NCBI RefSeq assembly: GCF_028640845.1
Contig: NC_080543.1
Coordinates: 15,719,858-15,783,857 of the forward strand
Source of the DNA: Ahaetulla prasina
Taxonomy: Eukaryota > Chordata > Lepidosauria > Squamata > Colubridae
DNA: 64,000 nt
Reading direction: 5' to 3'
How positions within the stretch are numbered: the first letter of the stretch is position 1; each line of letters opens with the position of its first letter. Shown here in pieces: positions 12,201-19,177 of the stretch. The translations under genes were made by a program, and so were the position numbers. The notes under the pieces were generated by a model. That model searched no databases. It worked only from the letters and a program-made list of their open reading frames with translations, and was not told where the DNA came from.

Positions 12201-15200
12201 AAAAGCCTCTGACGATCCCAGCTGAGCTATGCGATCATTAGAGGCTTTTTTTTAAAAAGTATTTTTTCAGCCGAAGAAAAAATGCTTTTAAAAGTTAAAA
12301 AAAACACCTTTGATCATCGCGCGGCTCAGCTGGGCAGCTAGGCAAGGATTTTTGCTATCGGTTCTCTGAACCACCCGCCGCCATTGCTACCAGATCGAGC
12401 GATCTGGTCTGAACTGGGAGGATTTCACCCCTGCACTGGACGTTCTGGCTTTTCTTTGAAGACATTTCACTTCTTATCCAAGAAGTTTCTTCAGCTCTGA
12501 CTGGATGGTGGAGAGCTGAAGCTTCTTCAGTCAGAGCTGAAGAAGCTTCTTGGATGAGAAGTGAAACGTCTTCAATGAAAAAACAGAAAGTTCAGCAGCC
12601 TCTTGAAAAAAATGCACCTTTGGGACAACCATGACCTGGATGACTGAGAATCTCCATAGACATTCAACTCAGCCTTCCCACAAAGTTGGTTTCCTGATCT
12701 GCTCCACTAGAGACACTGATGGTTATCTTGCAGATAATCACGATCCTTCTCCATGACATGGAAATGTGAAACTCAGGGGGGAAAAAACCCTCCTCATGTT
12801 GTGACCCAGGCCCAAGTAGGTAGTAGGAAACTCAGTCAGTGTAAAAACAGACTTTATTAAAACAGCTGAGAATTAACTCATTCTCAGCGTAGTCCAACTA
12901 AATTAAAGCAAATTCCTCCCAACACAAATTCCTCAGTCCTATCACCAACCTTGGTCCAATTAGGCAAACTGCCAAAGGCCTTTCTTGGCAAAAGTTCAGA
13001 AGATACCGATACGAAATAAATGCAACAAGACAAAGCTATCAATGTTGTTTTCCGGCAAAGAGCCCAAACGCTGTTGCTGGTCTGTTTTAAGCCTTATGGG
13101 AGGGGCCAATCATCTCTTGGCCCTATTCTCGAGTCGTTCTCTTTGCTTGAGCTGCTCTTGCATTCTGGCAGCTCTTGTCATGTGTGCATTAGGAACAGGT
13201 TCTTCCTGTTCCTCTGTCTCACTATGTCAGCCTCTGGAGGCTTTGGAGTCTGCACATCACTCCCTGATGGCCCTGACCCCACCTCTGTCTCCAACACAGA
13301 GCCCTCATCCGGGCCTTCCCCAGGCTCCAGGACTGGCCCACGCTCTTCCTCAGCCTCATCGCTGTCTGACTCCGTTGCCAGCTCCGCAGGCTGCTGACAG
13401 ACCACAACACCTCAGGAGACCCTCCCCACCACAGCTGCCCCCAACTCATCCAAGTCAAACCTTGAAAGGCAATGAAAGGTCACTCACGTTGGTCTCCTGT
13501 CCATTCAATGACTCTGGTGGGCCTGGGGAGTTCAAAGAGATGCAGGTCGTTGTATCTAAGCAAGATGAATGGGGAGAGGGAGGACATATTCAAGAAGGGG
13601 AAAGGAAAAGATCAACGGTCTGCCCCACTCTGTGTCCCAATGAAGGCAGCAATGCTCCATCTTAAGGCCAAAATAGGGGGAGCGTCGCCCGACCCTGCAA
13701 ACCTTGGGGTTGCCTGAAGAGCGCAATAATAAGCAAGGCCATCAGTGGATGGAACACAGAAAACCCATCGCTGGGAGATAATTCCAGGCAGTCCTTGGCT
13801 TACAACCATTTAAAATGACAATGGCACTAACAAAGGGACTTATGACCAGTCCCCAAATTTACAGCCGTTAACAGATTAACAGAGTTGGAAGGGAACTTGT
13901 AGGTCATCTAGCCCAACCCCTTGCCAAAGCAGGAGACCCTACACCATTTCTGACAAATGGCAATCCAATCTCTTCTTGAAAGCTTCCAGTGATGAAGCTC
14001 CCACAACTTCCAAAGGCAACTTCTGTTCCATTGGTTGATTCTTCTGTCAGAAAATTTCTCCTTATTTCCAGGTTGAATCTCTCCTTGATCAGTTCCCATC
14101 CATTATTCCTTGTCTGGTGCTTTGGAAAATAGCTTGACCCCTTCCACTCTGTGGCAACACCTCAAATATTGGAAGACTGCAATCATGTCTCCCCTGGTCC
14201 TTCCCTTCACTGGACTAGCCATGCCCAGTTCCTGTAACCGTTCTTCATTTGTTTTAGCCTCAAGTCCCCTAATCATCCTGGTTGCTCTTCTCTGCACTTT
14301 TTCTAGAATTCTTTTTTATAGTGTGGTGACCAAAACTGGATTCAGTATTCTAGGTGTGGTCTTATTAAGACTTTATAGAGTGGTATTAGTACCTCACTTG
14401 ATCTTGATTGTATCCCTCTGTTAATGCAATTTAGGATTAGCAATTGGCGTTGCAATGGCACATGATCATTAAGCACTGATTTGCTTAATGATCATGTGAT
14501 TCAGTTAGCAATTGCAGCTATTTGCTAAAATAGACTCGCTTAACAGTTGTCTTGATTAGCAACGGGAATTCTGGTTTCTATTGTGATTGTAGGATTACCT
14601 ATAGTGGATTACCTATAGTGGAGCTCACATAGGATTACCTATAGTGGAGCTCACATAATACCTTAAAACTGGTCCCCACATTAAGCCACTTTCTGAGTTC
14701 ACACACTACCAATAAGCCACAATGTAACCTGGTCTGTTATGAGAAAAATCTACCACGTGGTAGATAAGAGCCTATGTACATCGACTTTATGGCACATAAT
14801 GAAAATGGCAACGAGCCAGATTGAAAGTACAGAAAACAGACCAAGATAAAGGCCAGTCAAGGTTAGCAGTTGATGCAATGCTGGTTTGCAACTGACATTT
14901 GCTTGTGCCACTCCAATGGCAATGAGATTTTATTTATTTATTTATTTATTTATTTATTATTTACATTTCTATACCACCCTTCTCCGAAGACTCAGGGCGG
15001 TTTACAGCCAAGTTAAAAGACATATAGAAAAATTAAAACACAATATTTGAAATTTAAAAATCTGAAACCATAAGGCCGAATATTAAAATAACAAGAAATA
15101 AAACCACTCAATTAAAAATTACTCTTAGGCCAACGCTGCTCGTTGAAACAAAAAAGTCTTGAGCTCACGCTTAAAGGCCCGGAGGTCGGGAAGAAGGCAT

Positions 15201-17877
15201 AGCCCCAGAGGCAGTTCGCATTTTGGGGGTAGGAGATGCCTGGAAAGCACCCCATTCATTGGGCTAACAATCCAATGATAACAGCAAGGATTAATTAATC
15301 CTGCCATTCCCCACCATCCAATCATAGCTGAAGAAGCTTCTTGAATGAGAAGCCAAACGTCTTCAAAAGAAATAACCAGAAAGTCCAGCTGCCTCTTAAA
15401 AAAAGCACCTTTGGGACAACCATGACCTGGATGACCTGGATGACTGTGAATCTCCATAGACATTTAGCAATGATCAATGCAAGGAGCAAAGCCAGGAACA
15501 GACACGAACCCCGCCGCCCCACCCCACCCCATCAGCCTGGTCTTACTCAGAGTGGCATTTCCCATTGTTTTGCATTGTTGCATTTTTTTGCAAAGGGATT
15601 GCTTCAGTTTGGAAAGCAAAACCCCGCTTGGCTAAAATGTCAATGACTACTTCAGCTTCAACCCACAACAATACAGGAGCACATAACAGATACAAACTTA
15701 AAGTGAAAAACTCCAAACTCAATTGCAGAAAATACAACTTCAGCAACAGAGTGGTCAACGCCTGGAATGCACTACCTGACTCTGTGGTCTCATCCCAAGA
15801 CCCCCAAAACTTTAACGTTAGACTGTCTACTGTAGACCTCACCCCATTCCTAAGAGGTCTGTAAGGGGTGTGCATAAGAGCACCAGGATCCCTACCGTTG
15901 CTGTCCTAATGTTCCCTTTAATTGTATTCACTTTATGTATTCAATTCAGCTTATACTTATATATATTCCATCCAGTGTTGAAATCCAAATTTTTTCCCGA
16001 AGAGGGGGTTTTCCGAACCGCTGGGCAGCAGATTTAAGCTGTCCTAGCGATTCCACATAATCCAGAGGTTGGTGATCGTAAAGATTTATTATTTATTTGA
16101 AATAATTTAAAAATGACATTACCTGTTTACAAGAAACACATATTAGATCTTGCTAAATGTTGGAGATGCGATTGTGAAGATGCTACTTATTACCATATAT
16201 GGTGGACTTGTAAAAAAGTTAAAGTATTTTGGATTAAAGGCTGGTGGATCATGCAGAATATTTTGAAAAAGAAGATTAAGTTTACTCCGCAGTTCTTTCT
16301 ACTAGGAATAATTATGGACTATACAGCTATAGAGACTAAATTGATTTTGAACTTAATAACAGTCGCAAGACTTTTGATTGCTCAGTATTGGAAGAAAGAA
16401 GAATTACCTACAATCGAAGAATGGACAAAACAAAACAACAAATGGACACTCAAAGTATCAAATCTGGCAGAGATGACAAAAATCTCCGCTTACTTGAAAG
16501 ACTATATACTAGAAAAATATATTTTAGAATGGAAAATGTGGATTGATTATATTTAAAATAAGTATCAGATAAAAAAAATATATCGAATAGCATATGAGTA
16601 AATTTAGGAAATATTTTGTATTAGATATATTTTTGAAGGAGAGGGGAATTGAGAGTGTGACTAAGTGTGGTGTGACTAAAGATTATAATTTAGGAATTAT
16701 TTTGGATTATGATTGTTAGTTTTGATACCCTGCATTTTGTTCTGGGAAGTCGGGGTGGGGGTGGGGGTAAGGGGAGGGAATTGGGGGTTTGGTAGAGATG
16801 GAGTGATGGTTAATGTACAGGGATTATTGAAGAAATATAATTAATGTAGGGTCGGGTCTGCATAGTTACCATTTTAGAACGGTGGGGAGGAGAAAAGAGA
16901 GTAGGAGGTAGGAAAGAGGAGAAGAGGAAGGAAGAGGGATAGTAGAGGGAGAAGGAAGGTGTAGGGTGGAGGGAGGAGTGGATGTAGATAAGAGAAGGAG
17001 AGGAAGGTTTGGAAAGTAAAAGAAGGTAGAAGAGGGAAGAGTGTTAAAAAGGGTGGTGGTGACTGGGCAAGCCCGACTAATTGTATACAACTGTACATTG
17101 GATGAATTATTTGATATGATTGTAAAAATAAAACTTTTTATAAAAAAAAAAAAAAAGAAATCCAATTTTTTTTACTGTGGGTGTGGCTTGGTGGGCTTGG
17201 TAGGGAAGGATACTGCAAAATCTCTATTGCCACCCCACTCCTGGGGGAAGGATATTGCAAAATGTCCATTTACTACCCCACTCCCAGGGGAAAGATACTG
17301 CAAAATCCCCATTCCCTCCCCACTCCTGGGGGAAGGATACTGCAAAATTTCCATTTACCACTCCACTCCCAGGGGAAAGATATTGCAAAATCCCCATTCC
17401 CTCCCCTCTCCTGGGGGAAGGATACTGCAAAATCTCCATTCCCACCCTATTCTGGGGCCAGCCAGAGGTGGTATTTGTCAGTTCTCCGAACTGCTCAAAA
17501 TTTCCGCTACTCCAGAACCTGTCGGATTTCACCCCTGATATATTCCCTTTAAAAATGGGGGATTGAAATCGGTGGGGGGGGAGAGGGGAGGAGGAGTGGC
17601 GGGAAGGGTAGGCTTGTGGGGGGGCTTCAATCCCCCCACCCCCCAAGAGCCCCTTCCTCCTGGGCAAAGATGCAAAGGGTTGCAAAAGCCTGTCCAACCG
17701 CTGGCCCGCAAAAGAGACTTCGAGGTGGAATTCCCATCGCGCTGGGGGAGGATGGAAGCTGCATTCTCCCCCGGGGCCAAGGAAAGCGACTCACAGGCTC
17801 AGGGAGTCCAACAACCACGCTTCCTCTTCTTCCTCCTCCTCTTCCTCCATCGCTGCCACGGAAGGAGCTGCGGCCAT
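4..17877 (-). CDS. WDR73: WDR73, WD40-repeat protein, complete coding gene in 8 exons
   Basis: The minus-strand CDS joins 17877-17795, 13555-13488, 11469-11381, 8149-8061, 5012-4945, 3230-3108, 2277-1906 and 245-4. All introns are GT-AG and phases agree at every junction (2,1,0,2,1,1,1). The sum is 1134 nt, 377 residues plus stop, against about 378 in mammals. WD-like blades are visible as [10 protein letters not shown] (exon 5), LFLVDFRQ and [10 protein letters not shown] (exon 7), and [10 protein letters not shown] and LHVWDWSDP (exon 8). The C-terminal stretch VVTTHTWHP is characteristic of WDR73 rather than other WD40 proteins. From the family: a cytoplasmic scaffold, enriched at spindle poles in mitosis, that binds Integrator subunits INTS9/INTS11; human loss causes Galloway-Mowat syndrome. 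The frame has no stop or frameshift, so the gene looks functional. The 3' UTR and poly(A) site lie outside the window. The start is discussed under exon 1. Confidence 0.93.
293..951. mobile_element. Non-autonomous DNA transposon, TIR ACCGTATTTTTCGGAGTATA type
   Basis: Inverted termini of about 26 bp (293-318 and 926-951) begin ACCGTATTTTTCGGAG and contain TATAAGATGC. No protein is encoded. The same termini recur at about 6767-7188, 44844-45139 and 55870-55954, so this is a family. A hAT-like element is nested at 571-830. Confidence 0.7.
571..830. mobile_element. hAT-like MITE nested in the preceding element
   Basis: It starts CAGTGATGAGTTCAAAAA and ends GAAACCCACCTCTG, the ends of the family seen intact at 61851-62140. 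The flanking octamers (GCGCGGAG and GCACAGAA) differ only by three G-to-A transitions, consistent with decay of an 8-bp duplication. Confidence 0.6.
1188..1840. mobile_element. Repeat cluster: hAT remnant, SINE-B pieces, hAT-like MITE
   Basis: 1188-1320 is a degraded element with ends CAGAGGTGTTAAA and TTTGATCCCCG, of the same type as 26749-27150. 1330-1560 carries two stacked partial tRNA-derived SINEs (SINE-B; motifs ATTAGGCATGAAAGCCAG and CCAACCCACCACATGGGG). 1602-1840 is a complete hAT-like MITE with termini CAGGGGTGAAATTCA and TGAATTTCACCCCTG and flanking octamers CTGAAGCT and CTGTAGCT (one mismatch). Confidence 0.65.
1906..2277 (-). CDS. WDR73: WDR73 exon 7
   Basis: The largest exon, 372 nt. 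The acceptor is TTCCTCCAG and the donor GTGTCAG|GTAAGC. It encodes two to three blades, with [22 protein letters not shown] and [13 protein letters not shown] visible, and ends in LADNLAVSG, which is completed by the GFD of exon 8. Phase 1 at both ends. An alternative acceptor 8 nt downstream would break the frame with exon 6. Confidence 0.93.
2400..2935 (+). mobile_element. tRNA-derived SINE-B interrupted by a hAT-like MITE (2542-2746)
   Basis: The SINE is recognised by GAGTTCTAGT (Pol III B-box-like), CTTAGGCA...AAAG, CAGCCCAATCCACCTC and a 3' end AATAAAGGTGGGATAAGAAT followed by ACATAAATAAATC. It is split by a 205-bp element whose insertion duplicated GTTCTAGT perfectly (2534-2541 and 2747-2754). 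Confidence 0.65.
3108..3230 (-). CDS. WDR73: WDR73 exon 6
   Basis: The exon is 123 nt. Of two overlapping AG acceptors (3235 and 3231), only the one ending at 3231 keeps the frame with exon 5, so the exon starts at 3230. The donor is GCTG|GTAGGC. It encodes [10 protein letters not shown] and [18 protein letters not shown], aligned with the LHGARLRSLQVVDLES block. Phase 1 at both ends. Confidence 0.9.
3327..3735. mobile_element. Tc1/mariner-like MITE (GTAGTCCTCGACTTACAAC termini)
   Basis: About 409 bp with long inverted ends, TAAGTAGTCCTCTACTTACG at the left and its counterpart ...GCCTG at the right, flanked by TA. The family recurs throughout the window (5720-6775, 10855-11243, 31859-32225, 41450-41855, 62200-62893 and fragments). 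No transposase is encoded. Confidence 0.6.
4012..4493. mobile_element. hAT-like MITE with perfect 8-bp duplication CTCTGTTT
   Basis: The termini are CAGATGTGAAATGC and CATTTCACCACTG. CTCTGTTT flanks both sides exactly (4004-4011, 4494-4501). The interior consists of repeated short palindromes built from GCTTTTAAAAG and CTCTGATGATC...AGCTGAG modules. The same interior is seen in reverse at 11900-12433. Confidence 0.75.
4505..4575 (+). mobile_element. CR1 3'-end fragment
   Basis: Contains GGGGTTGGACTAGATGACC and ACAAGGTCCCTTCCAGCTCT, the conserved 3' end of CR1 LINEs. Only about 65 bp remain. Confidence 0.65.
4945..5012 (-). CDS. WDR73: WDR73 exon 5
   Basis: The exon is 68 nt. The acceptor is TGTGTTTTCAG and the donor ACAG|GTGTGC. 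It encodes [20 protein letters not shown], one WD blade, aligned with LLVTSGLPGCYLQVWQV in mammals. It enters in phase 2 and leaves in phase 1. Confidence 0.92.
5720..6775. mobile_element. Tc1-like MITE interrupted by a hAT-like element (5951-6606)
   Basis: The outer element shows the TTAAGTGAATCACTGCAG and GTTAAGTGAATCTGGCTTCC motifs and continues as GACACTGCAACCGTCATAAA right of the insertion. The inserted element has termini CCGTGATGGCGAACCTATGG and GCTAGCCATCACTG with flanking octamers CTCTAGGA and CCTTAGGA (two mismatches). Its interior has three tandem units of about 130 bp (roughly 6070-6450) built on GAGCCTGGGGAGGG and GGAAGGCCGTTTT. Confidence 0.65.
6767..7188. mobile_element. Degraded DNA transposon of the TATAAGACGCA family
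   Basis: The right end reads GAGTATAAGACGCACTCAGA ... CGTCTTATGCTCC followed by AAAAAATACAGTA, as in the element at 44844-45139. The interior holds repeated CTCTGAAAC/GCTTCAGAAA motifs. The left end is eroded. Confidence 0.55.
7338..7685 (-). mobile_element. tRNA-derived SINE (SINE-A, Sauria-like), full length, 12-bp TSD
   Basis: On the minus strand the element starts GGGACATGGTGGCTCAGTGG (A-box-like), then has a B-box-like GGTTCAAATCC, and ends in ACCTTTACC-type sequence, the tail style of Bov-B-mobilised Sauria SINEs. It is flanked by a perfect 12-bp duplication TGGCTAGTTTAT (7326-7337, 7686-7697), showing target-primed insertion. Other copies lie at 20388-20748 and 30907-31268. Confidence 0.8.
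7698..8060. other. WDR73 intron, no feature recognised
   Basis: Pyrimidine-rich low-complexity sequence (TTTCTTTTTTCC type, 7765-7835), then unique-looking intronic DNA up to exon 4. Nothing coding is supported. Confidence 0.5.
8061..8149 (-). CDS. WDR73: WDR73 exon 4
   Basis: The exon is 89 nt. The acceptor is TTTTTGCAG and the donor ACCAG|GTAGGA. It encodes [19 protein letters not shown]..., equivalent to the GLFPERDFKV block of WDR73. It enters in phase 0 and leaves in phase 2. Confidence 0.9.
8308..9021. mobile_element. 714-bp DNA transposon with perfect 12-bp TIR TAAGGTGACCAA
   Basis: The left end is TAAGGTGACCAA and the right end TTGGTCACCTTA, an exact inverted pair. It is flanked by CTGTTGA (8301-8307, 9022-9028); shifting the edge by one base gives the 8-bp duplication CTGTTGAT. 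Sub-terminal GGAGGACA repeats occur near both ends. The interior is AT-rich on the left and has no intact transposase. Only one copy is seen in the window. Confidence 0.75.
9123..9260. mobile_element. Truncated Tc1-like MITE end plus foldback-repeat arm
   Basis: 9123-9170 is the left end CAGGTAATCCTTGACTTAGG. It is followed by CCCAAAGGTGCTTTTCC...CGCTTCTCATCCAAGACGC, one arm of the foldback repeat seen complete at 59764-59945. Confidence 0.5.
9640..10203 (+). mobile_element. L3/CR1-type LINE 3' end with (ATTCT)n tail
   Basis: The 5'-truncated LINE starts at CTTCCATTGAGGACCTGTA, keeps CATCACTCTGCTAAACAAA, and ends with CACTTGGCCAATAAA running into the pentanucleotide tract. The same sequence occurs at 43600-44345 (reverse) and 62283-62434. 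The pattern matches the snake CR1/L3 elements reported to seed AATAG-type microsatellites. Confidence 0.75.
10089..10204 (+). repeat. (ATTCT)n microsatellite, about 23 units
   Basis: A nearly uninterrupted pentanucleotide run directly following the AATAAAAA end of the L3 LINE, and therefore likely grown from its tail. Confidence 0.95.
10495..10720. mobile_element. Tc1-like MITE fragment
   Basis: Internal part of the GTCCTCGACTTAC family: TTAAGTGAATCGCCTGGGTG, TGCAACTTTCATAAATACAC and TTGATCACATGATCATGG. Confidence 0.5.
10855..11243. mobile_element. Tc1-like MITE, full length, TA flanks
   Basis: The left end is CAGGTAGTCCTCAATTTAC and the right end GTAAGTCGAGGACTGCCTTG; TA lies on each side (10853-10854, 11244-11245). 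It sits 138 bp from WDR73 exon 3. Confidence 0.65.
11381..11469 (-). CDS. WDR73: WDR73 exon 3
   Basis: The exon is 89 nt. The acceptor is CTCTCTCCAG and the donor AATAAG|GTAAAG. It encodes [15 protein letters not shown]..., equivalent to the VAGYESLKKNEILHL block of mammalian WDR73. It enters in phase 1 and leaves in phase 0, so it fits exon 2 and exon 4 exactly. Confidence 0.9.
11490..11790. mobile_element. Tc1-like MITE fragment close to WDR73 exon 3
   Basis: TTACAATGCAACTTACAACC, GGCGAAGCCAAATTCACTG and GAGGACTATCTGTACTTA mark a degraded copy of the same family lying just upstream of the exon 3 acceptor (minus-strand gene). Confidence 0.5.
11860..12690. mobile_element. Foldback repeat interrupted by a hAT-like MITE (11900-12433)
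   Basis: The outer repeat has CAAAGGTGCTTTTTCAAGAGG on the left and, right of the insertion, GTGAAACGTCTTCAATG and GCACCTTTGGGACAACCATG. The nested 534-bp element has termini CAGTGGTGAAATG and ATTTCACCCCTG and octamers CTCTGGAC and CACTGGAC (one mismatch). Its interior repeats GCTTTTAAAAG and TCTGACGATC...CAGCTGAG modules. Confidence 0.65.
12797..13409 (-). mobile_element. Solo LTR with perfect 5-bp TSD CCTCA
   Basis: In the plus orientation it reads TGTTGTGACCCAGGCC ... AGACCACAACA. CCTCA flanks both ends (12792-12796, 13410-13414). The AATAAA-like signal and the homologous order relative to 9315-10479 place it on the minus strand. It ends 78 bp from WDR73 exon 2. No internal region remains. 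Confidence 0.8.
13488..13555 (-). CDS. WDR73: WDR73 exon 2
   Basis: The exon is 68 nt. The acceptor is CTTGCTTAG and the donor CAAC|GTGAGT. It encodes [18 protein letters not shown]..., matching the Y-D-F-L-TRV-EW region of WDR73. It is too short to stand out as an open frame and was found by homology between the flanking exons. It enters in phase 2 and leaves in phase 1, compatible with exons 1 and 3. Confidence 0.88.
13785..14610. mobile_element. Tc1-like MITE split by a CR1 fragment (13869-14432, minus)
   Basis: The outer element starts GGCAGTCCTTGGCTTACAAC and resumes after the insert with GCACATGATCATTAAG and GTAGGATTACCTATA. The insert reads, on the minus strand, as the conserved CR1 3' end, with AGAGTTGGAAGGGAACTTG and TGCTCTTCTCTGCACTTTTT visible on the plus strand. 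Confidence 0.6.
14585..14660 (+). repeat. Short tandem duplication, GGATTACCTATAGTGG units
   Basis: GGATTACCTATAGTGG occurs three times (14592-14658), the last two followed by AGCTCACAT. It lies at the end of a MITE copy. Confidence 0.7.
14933..15290 (-). mobile_element. L2-like LINE 3' fragment with (ATTT)n
   Basis: The plus strand starts with a TTTATTTA run, then ACCCTTCTCCGAAGACTCAG. On the minus strand a short frame reads [19 protein letters not shown], the C-terminal end of L2 reverse-transcriptase proteins. Confidence 0.6.
15325..15465. mobile_element. Foldback-repeat arm
   Basis: GAAGAAGCTTCTTGAATGAG, AGAAAGTCCAGCTGCCTCTT and TGGGACAACCATGACCTGGA match the right arm of the 59764-59975 repeat. 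Confidence 0.55.
15637..15985 (+). mobile_element. CR1-clade LINE 3' end (PFLRGL family)
   Basis: Encodes [20 protein letters not shown] and ends in DLTPFLRGL followed by stop, then the 3' UTR AAGGGGTGTGCATAAGAGC. The same C-terminus occurs at 19396, 21132, 35940 and 50720. 5' truncated. Confidence 0.8.
16100..17157 (+). mobile_element. L1 LINE 3' end with poly(A)
   Basis: An open frame 16113-16556 encodes the ORF2 C-terminal region, with the cysteine motif [20 protein letters not shown]. It is followed by about 570 bp of G-rich and purine-rich 3' UTR and a poly(A) run at 17137-17156. The element is 5' truncated, so the frame is a LINE remnant and not a cellular gene. Confidence 0.8.
17158..17540. 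mobile_element. hAT-like MITE with expanded internal tandem array
   Basis: The flanks (TTTACTGTGGGTGTGGCTTG at left, CGGATTTCACCCCTG at right) belong to the 61851-62140 family. The normal single copy of GGATACTGCAAAATCTCCAT is expanded to six units starting at 17206, 17248, 17291, 17333, 17376 and 17418, alternating 42 and 43 bp. Confidence 0.65.
17795..17877 (-). CDS. WDR73: WDR73 coding exon 1 (start)
   Basis: It encodes a short N-terminus with nine consecutive Glu codons, then AWLLDSLSL, which aligns with the DWLVESLRL start of mammalian WDR73. The donor is CCT|GTGAGT at 17794-17793, phase 2. Two in-frame ATGs are possible: 17877 (weaker context) and 17850 (G at -3 and +4), giving 377 or 368 residues. 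I use the longer form, but the shorter is equally plausible. Confidence 0.85.
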
Positions 17878-17879
17878 GT

Positions 17880-18130
17880 GAGCCTTCGGGGGGACGAGTG
17901 ACGTCATGTCTTCCGGGGAATTCCGGGGCGGGGACACAAGCTCCGCCCCTCCGCCCCGCCCCCGCCGGTCCTTCCCGGCCCGGGCGGACGGGGGCTGCAG
18001 CGAGCCGGTCCCGGCCAATCAGTTATCAGTTGCGCGCTGGCTGTGGACGATGGGCTTTGCGGTCCGGTCCGGACCAACATGAGCCGAGACGGTCTTCCCG
18101 CGATACGTTCGTCTGCCTGCAGAAGGGACT
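17880..18130 (-). promoter_or_regulatory. WDR73 GC-rich promoter with CRE, ETS, GC and CCAAT boxes
   Basis: Immediately upstream of WDR73 exon 1 the sequence becomes very GC- and CpG-rich, unlike the rest of the window. It holds a perfect CRE palindrome TGACGTCA (17899-17906), two TTCCGGGG ETS-like sites just beyond it, several GC boxes (about 17925-17970), and a CCAAT box (18015-18019). No TATA box is seen, which suits a broad housekeeping promoter. Transcription start is inferred at about 17.9-18.0 kb. I saw no evidence for a divergent transcript on the plus strand. Confidence 0.65.
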
Positions 18131-18157
18131 GATTTATTCGCTTGCGAAATAGATCTA

Positions 18158-18860
18158 TAAGGGGCGTGCATAAGAGCACAATAGTGCCTACCGTTCCTGT
18201 CCTATTGTTCCCTTCATTATATCGAATTATTATTATTATTATTATTATTTAATTGATTTTTATACCGCCCTTCTCCCGAAGGACTCAGGGTGGTGTACAG
18301 GCAAAAAAATAAAACAGATAATACAATATACAATTTAAAAAGCAGATTAAAAAACTTATTTTAAAATTAGCCTGATAGGTTAAAATATACTAGACTAAAA
18401 AACCCCATTTAAAATTAATTAATAAAAATTTAAAATTAATAAAATTCAGTTCAAGCCAGCCCTGCGCGAATGAAAAGATGTGTCTTCAGTTCACGACGGA
18501 AAGTCCGAAGGTCAGGTATTTGGCGTAAACCTGGGGGAAGCTCGTTCCACAGTGTGGGAGCCCCCACAGAGAAGGCCCTTCCCCTGGGGGCCGCCAGCCG
18601 ACATTGTTTGGCGGACGGCACCCTGAGAAGTCCCTCTCTGTGAGAGTGTACGGGTCGGTGGGAGGCATGTGGTAAACAGCAGGCGGTCCCGTAAGTACCC
18701 AGGCCCTAAGCCATGGAGCGCTTTAAAGGTCATAACCTTTTAATATAATTAATTAATATATATAGTTCAGGCATATTTTTTTACTTATATATTTTCTTCA
18801 AGACATGTTGTTTTATCTACGACAATTGTTTGTGTATACTGTTGTGACAAAAGAAATGTA
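18158..18860 (+). mobile_element. CR1-clade LINE 3' UTR split by an L2-like fragment (18225-18745, minus)
   Basis: AAGGGGCGTGCATAAGAGC and CTACCGTTCCTGTCCTATTG mark the LINE 3' UTR, which resumes at about 18750 and ends GTGTATACTGTTGTGACAA. The insert starts with (ATT)n and reads on the minus strand as FKALHGLGPGYLRDRL, an L2 C-terminal motif. Confidence 0.65.
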
Positions 18861-19177
18861 AAAAAAAAAAGCCAGCCCAGTGCATTGGATTTGCACAATA
18901 CGCACAGGCGCGTCCGCGCAACTGTAAAGGTTAACTCTACTTTTAAATATTCCCTGATTGCATTCATAGGCCGCCGCAAGTTGTACTTCTTCCTCCTGTC
19001 GTCTGAATGCAGTGGGTCGTCCTTCAATTCAATTCAGAACAGAGCTGGAAGGGACCTTCGAGTTCTATTAGGCCAAACCCCCTGTTCAAATAGGAGACCT
19101 CCTTATACCATTTCAGACACGTGGCTTTCCAGTCTCTTCTTAAAAACCTCCAGTGATGAAGCACCCACAACTTTTTT

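Noticed and set aside
16113..16556. 147-codon open frame as a possible novel gene
   Set aside because: The CWRC...WWTC cysteine motif and the following poly(A) identify the C-terminus of L1 ORF2.
17206..17460. Regularly spaced repeats resembling a CRISPR array
   Set aside because: Units are contiguous at 42-43 bp with no unique spacers, and the DNA is vertebrate; it is a tandem array in a MITE.
17900..18152. Plus-strand frame across the GC-rich promoter as a divergent gene
   Set aside because: GC-rich DNA gives long open frames by chance; no start context, splice signal or family match.
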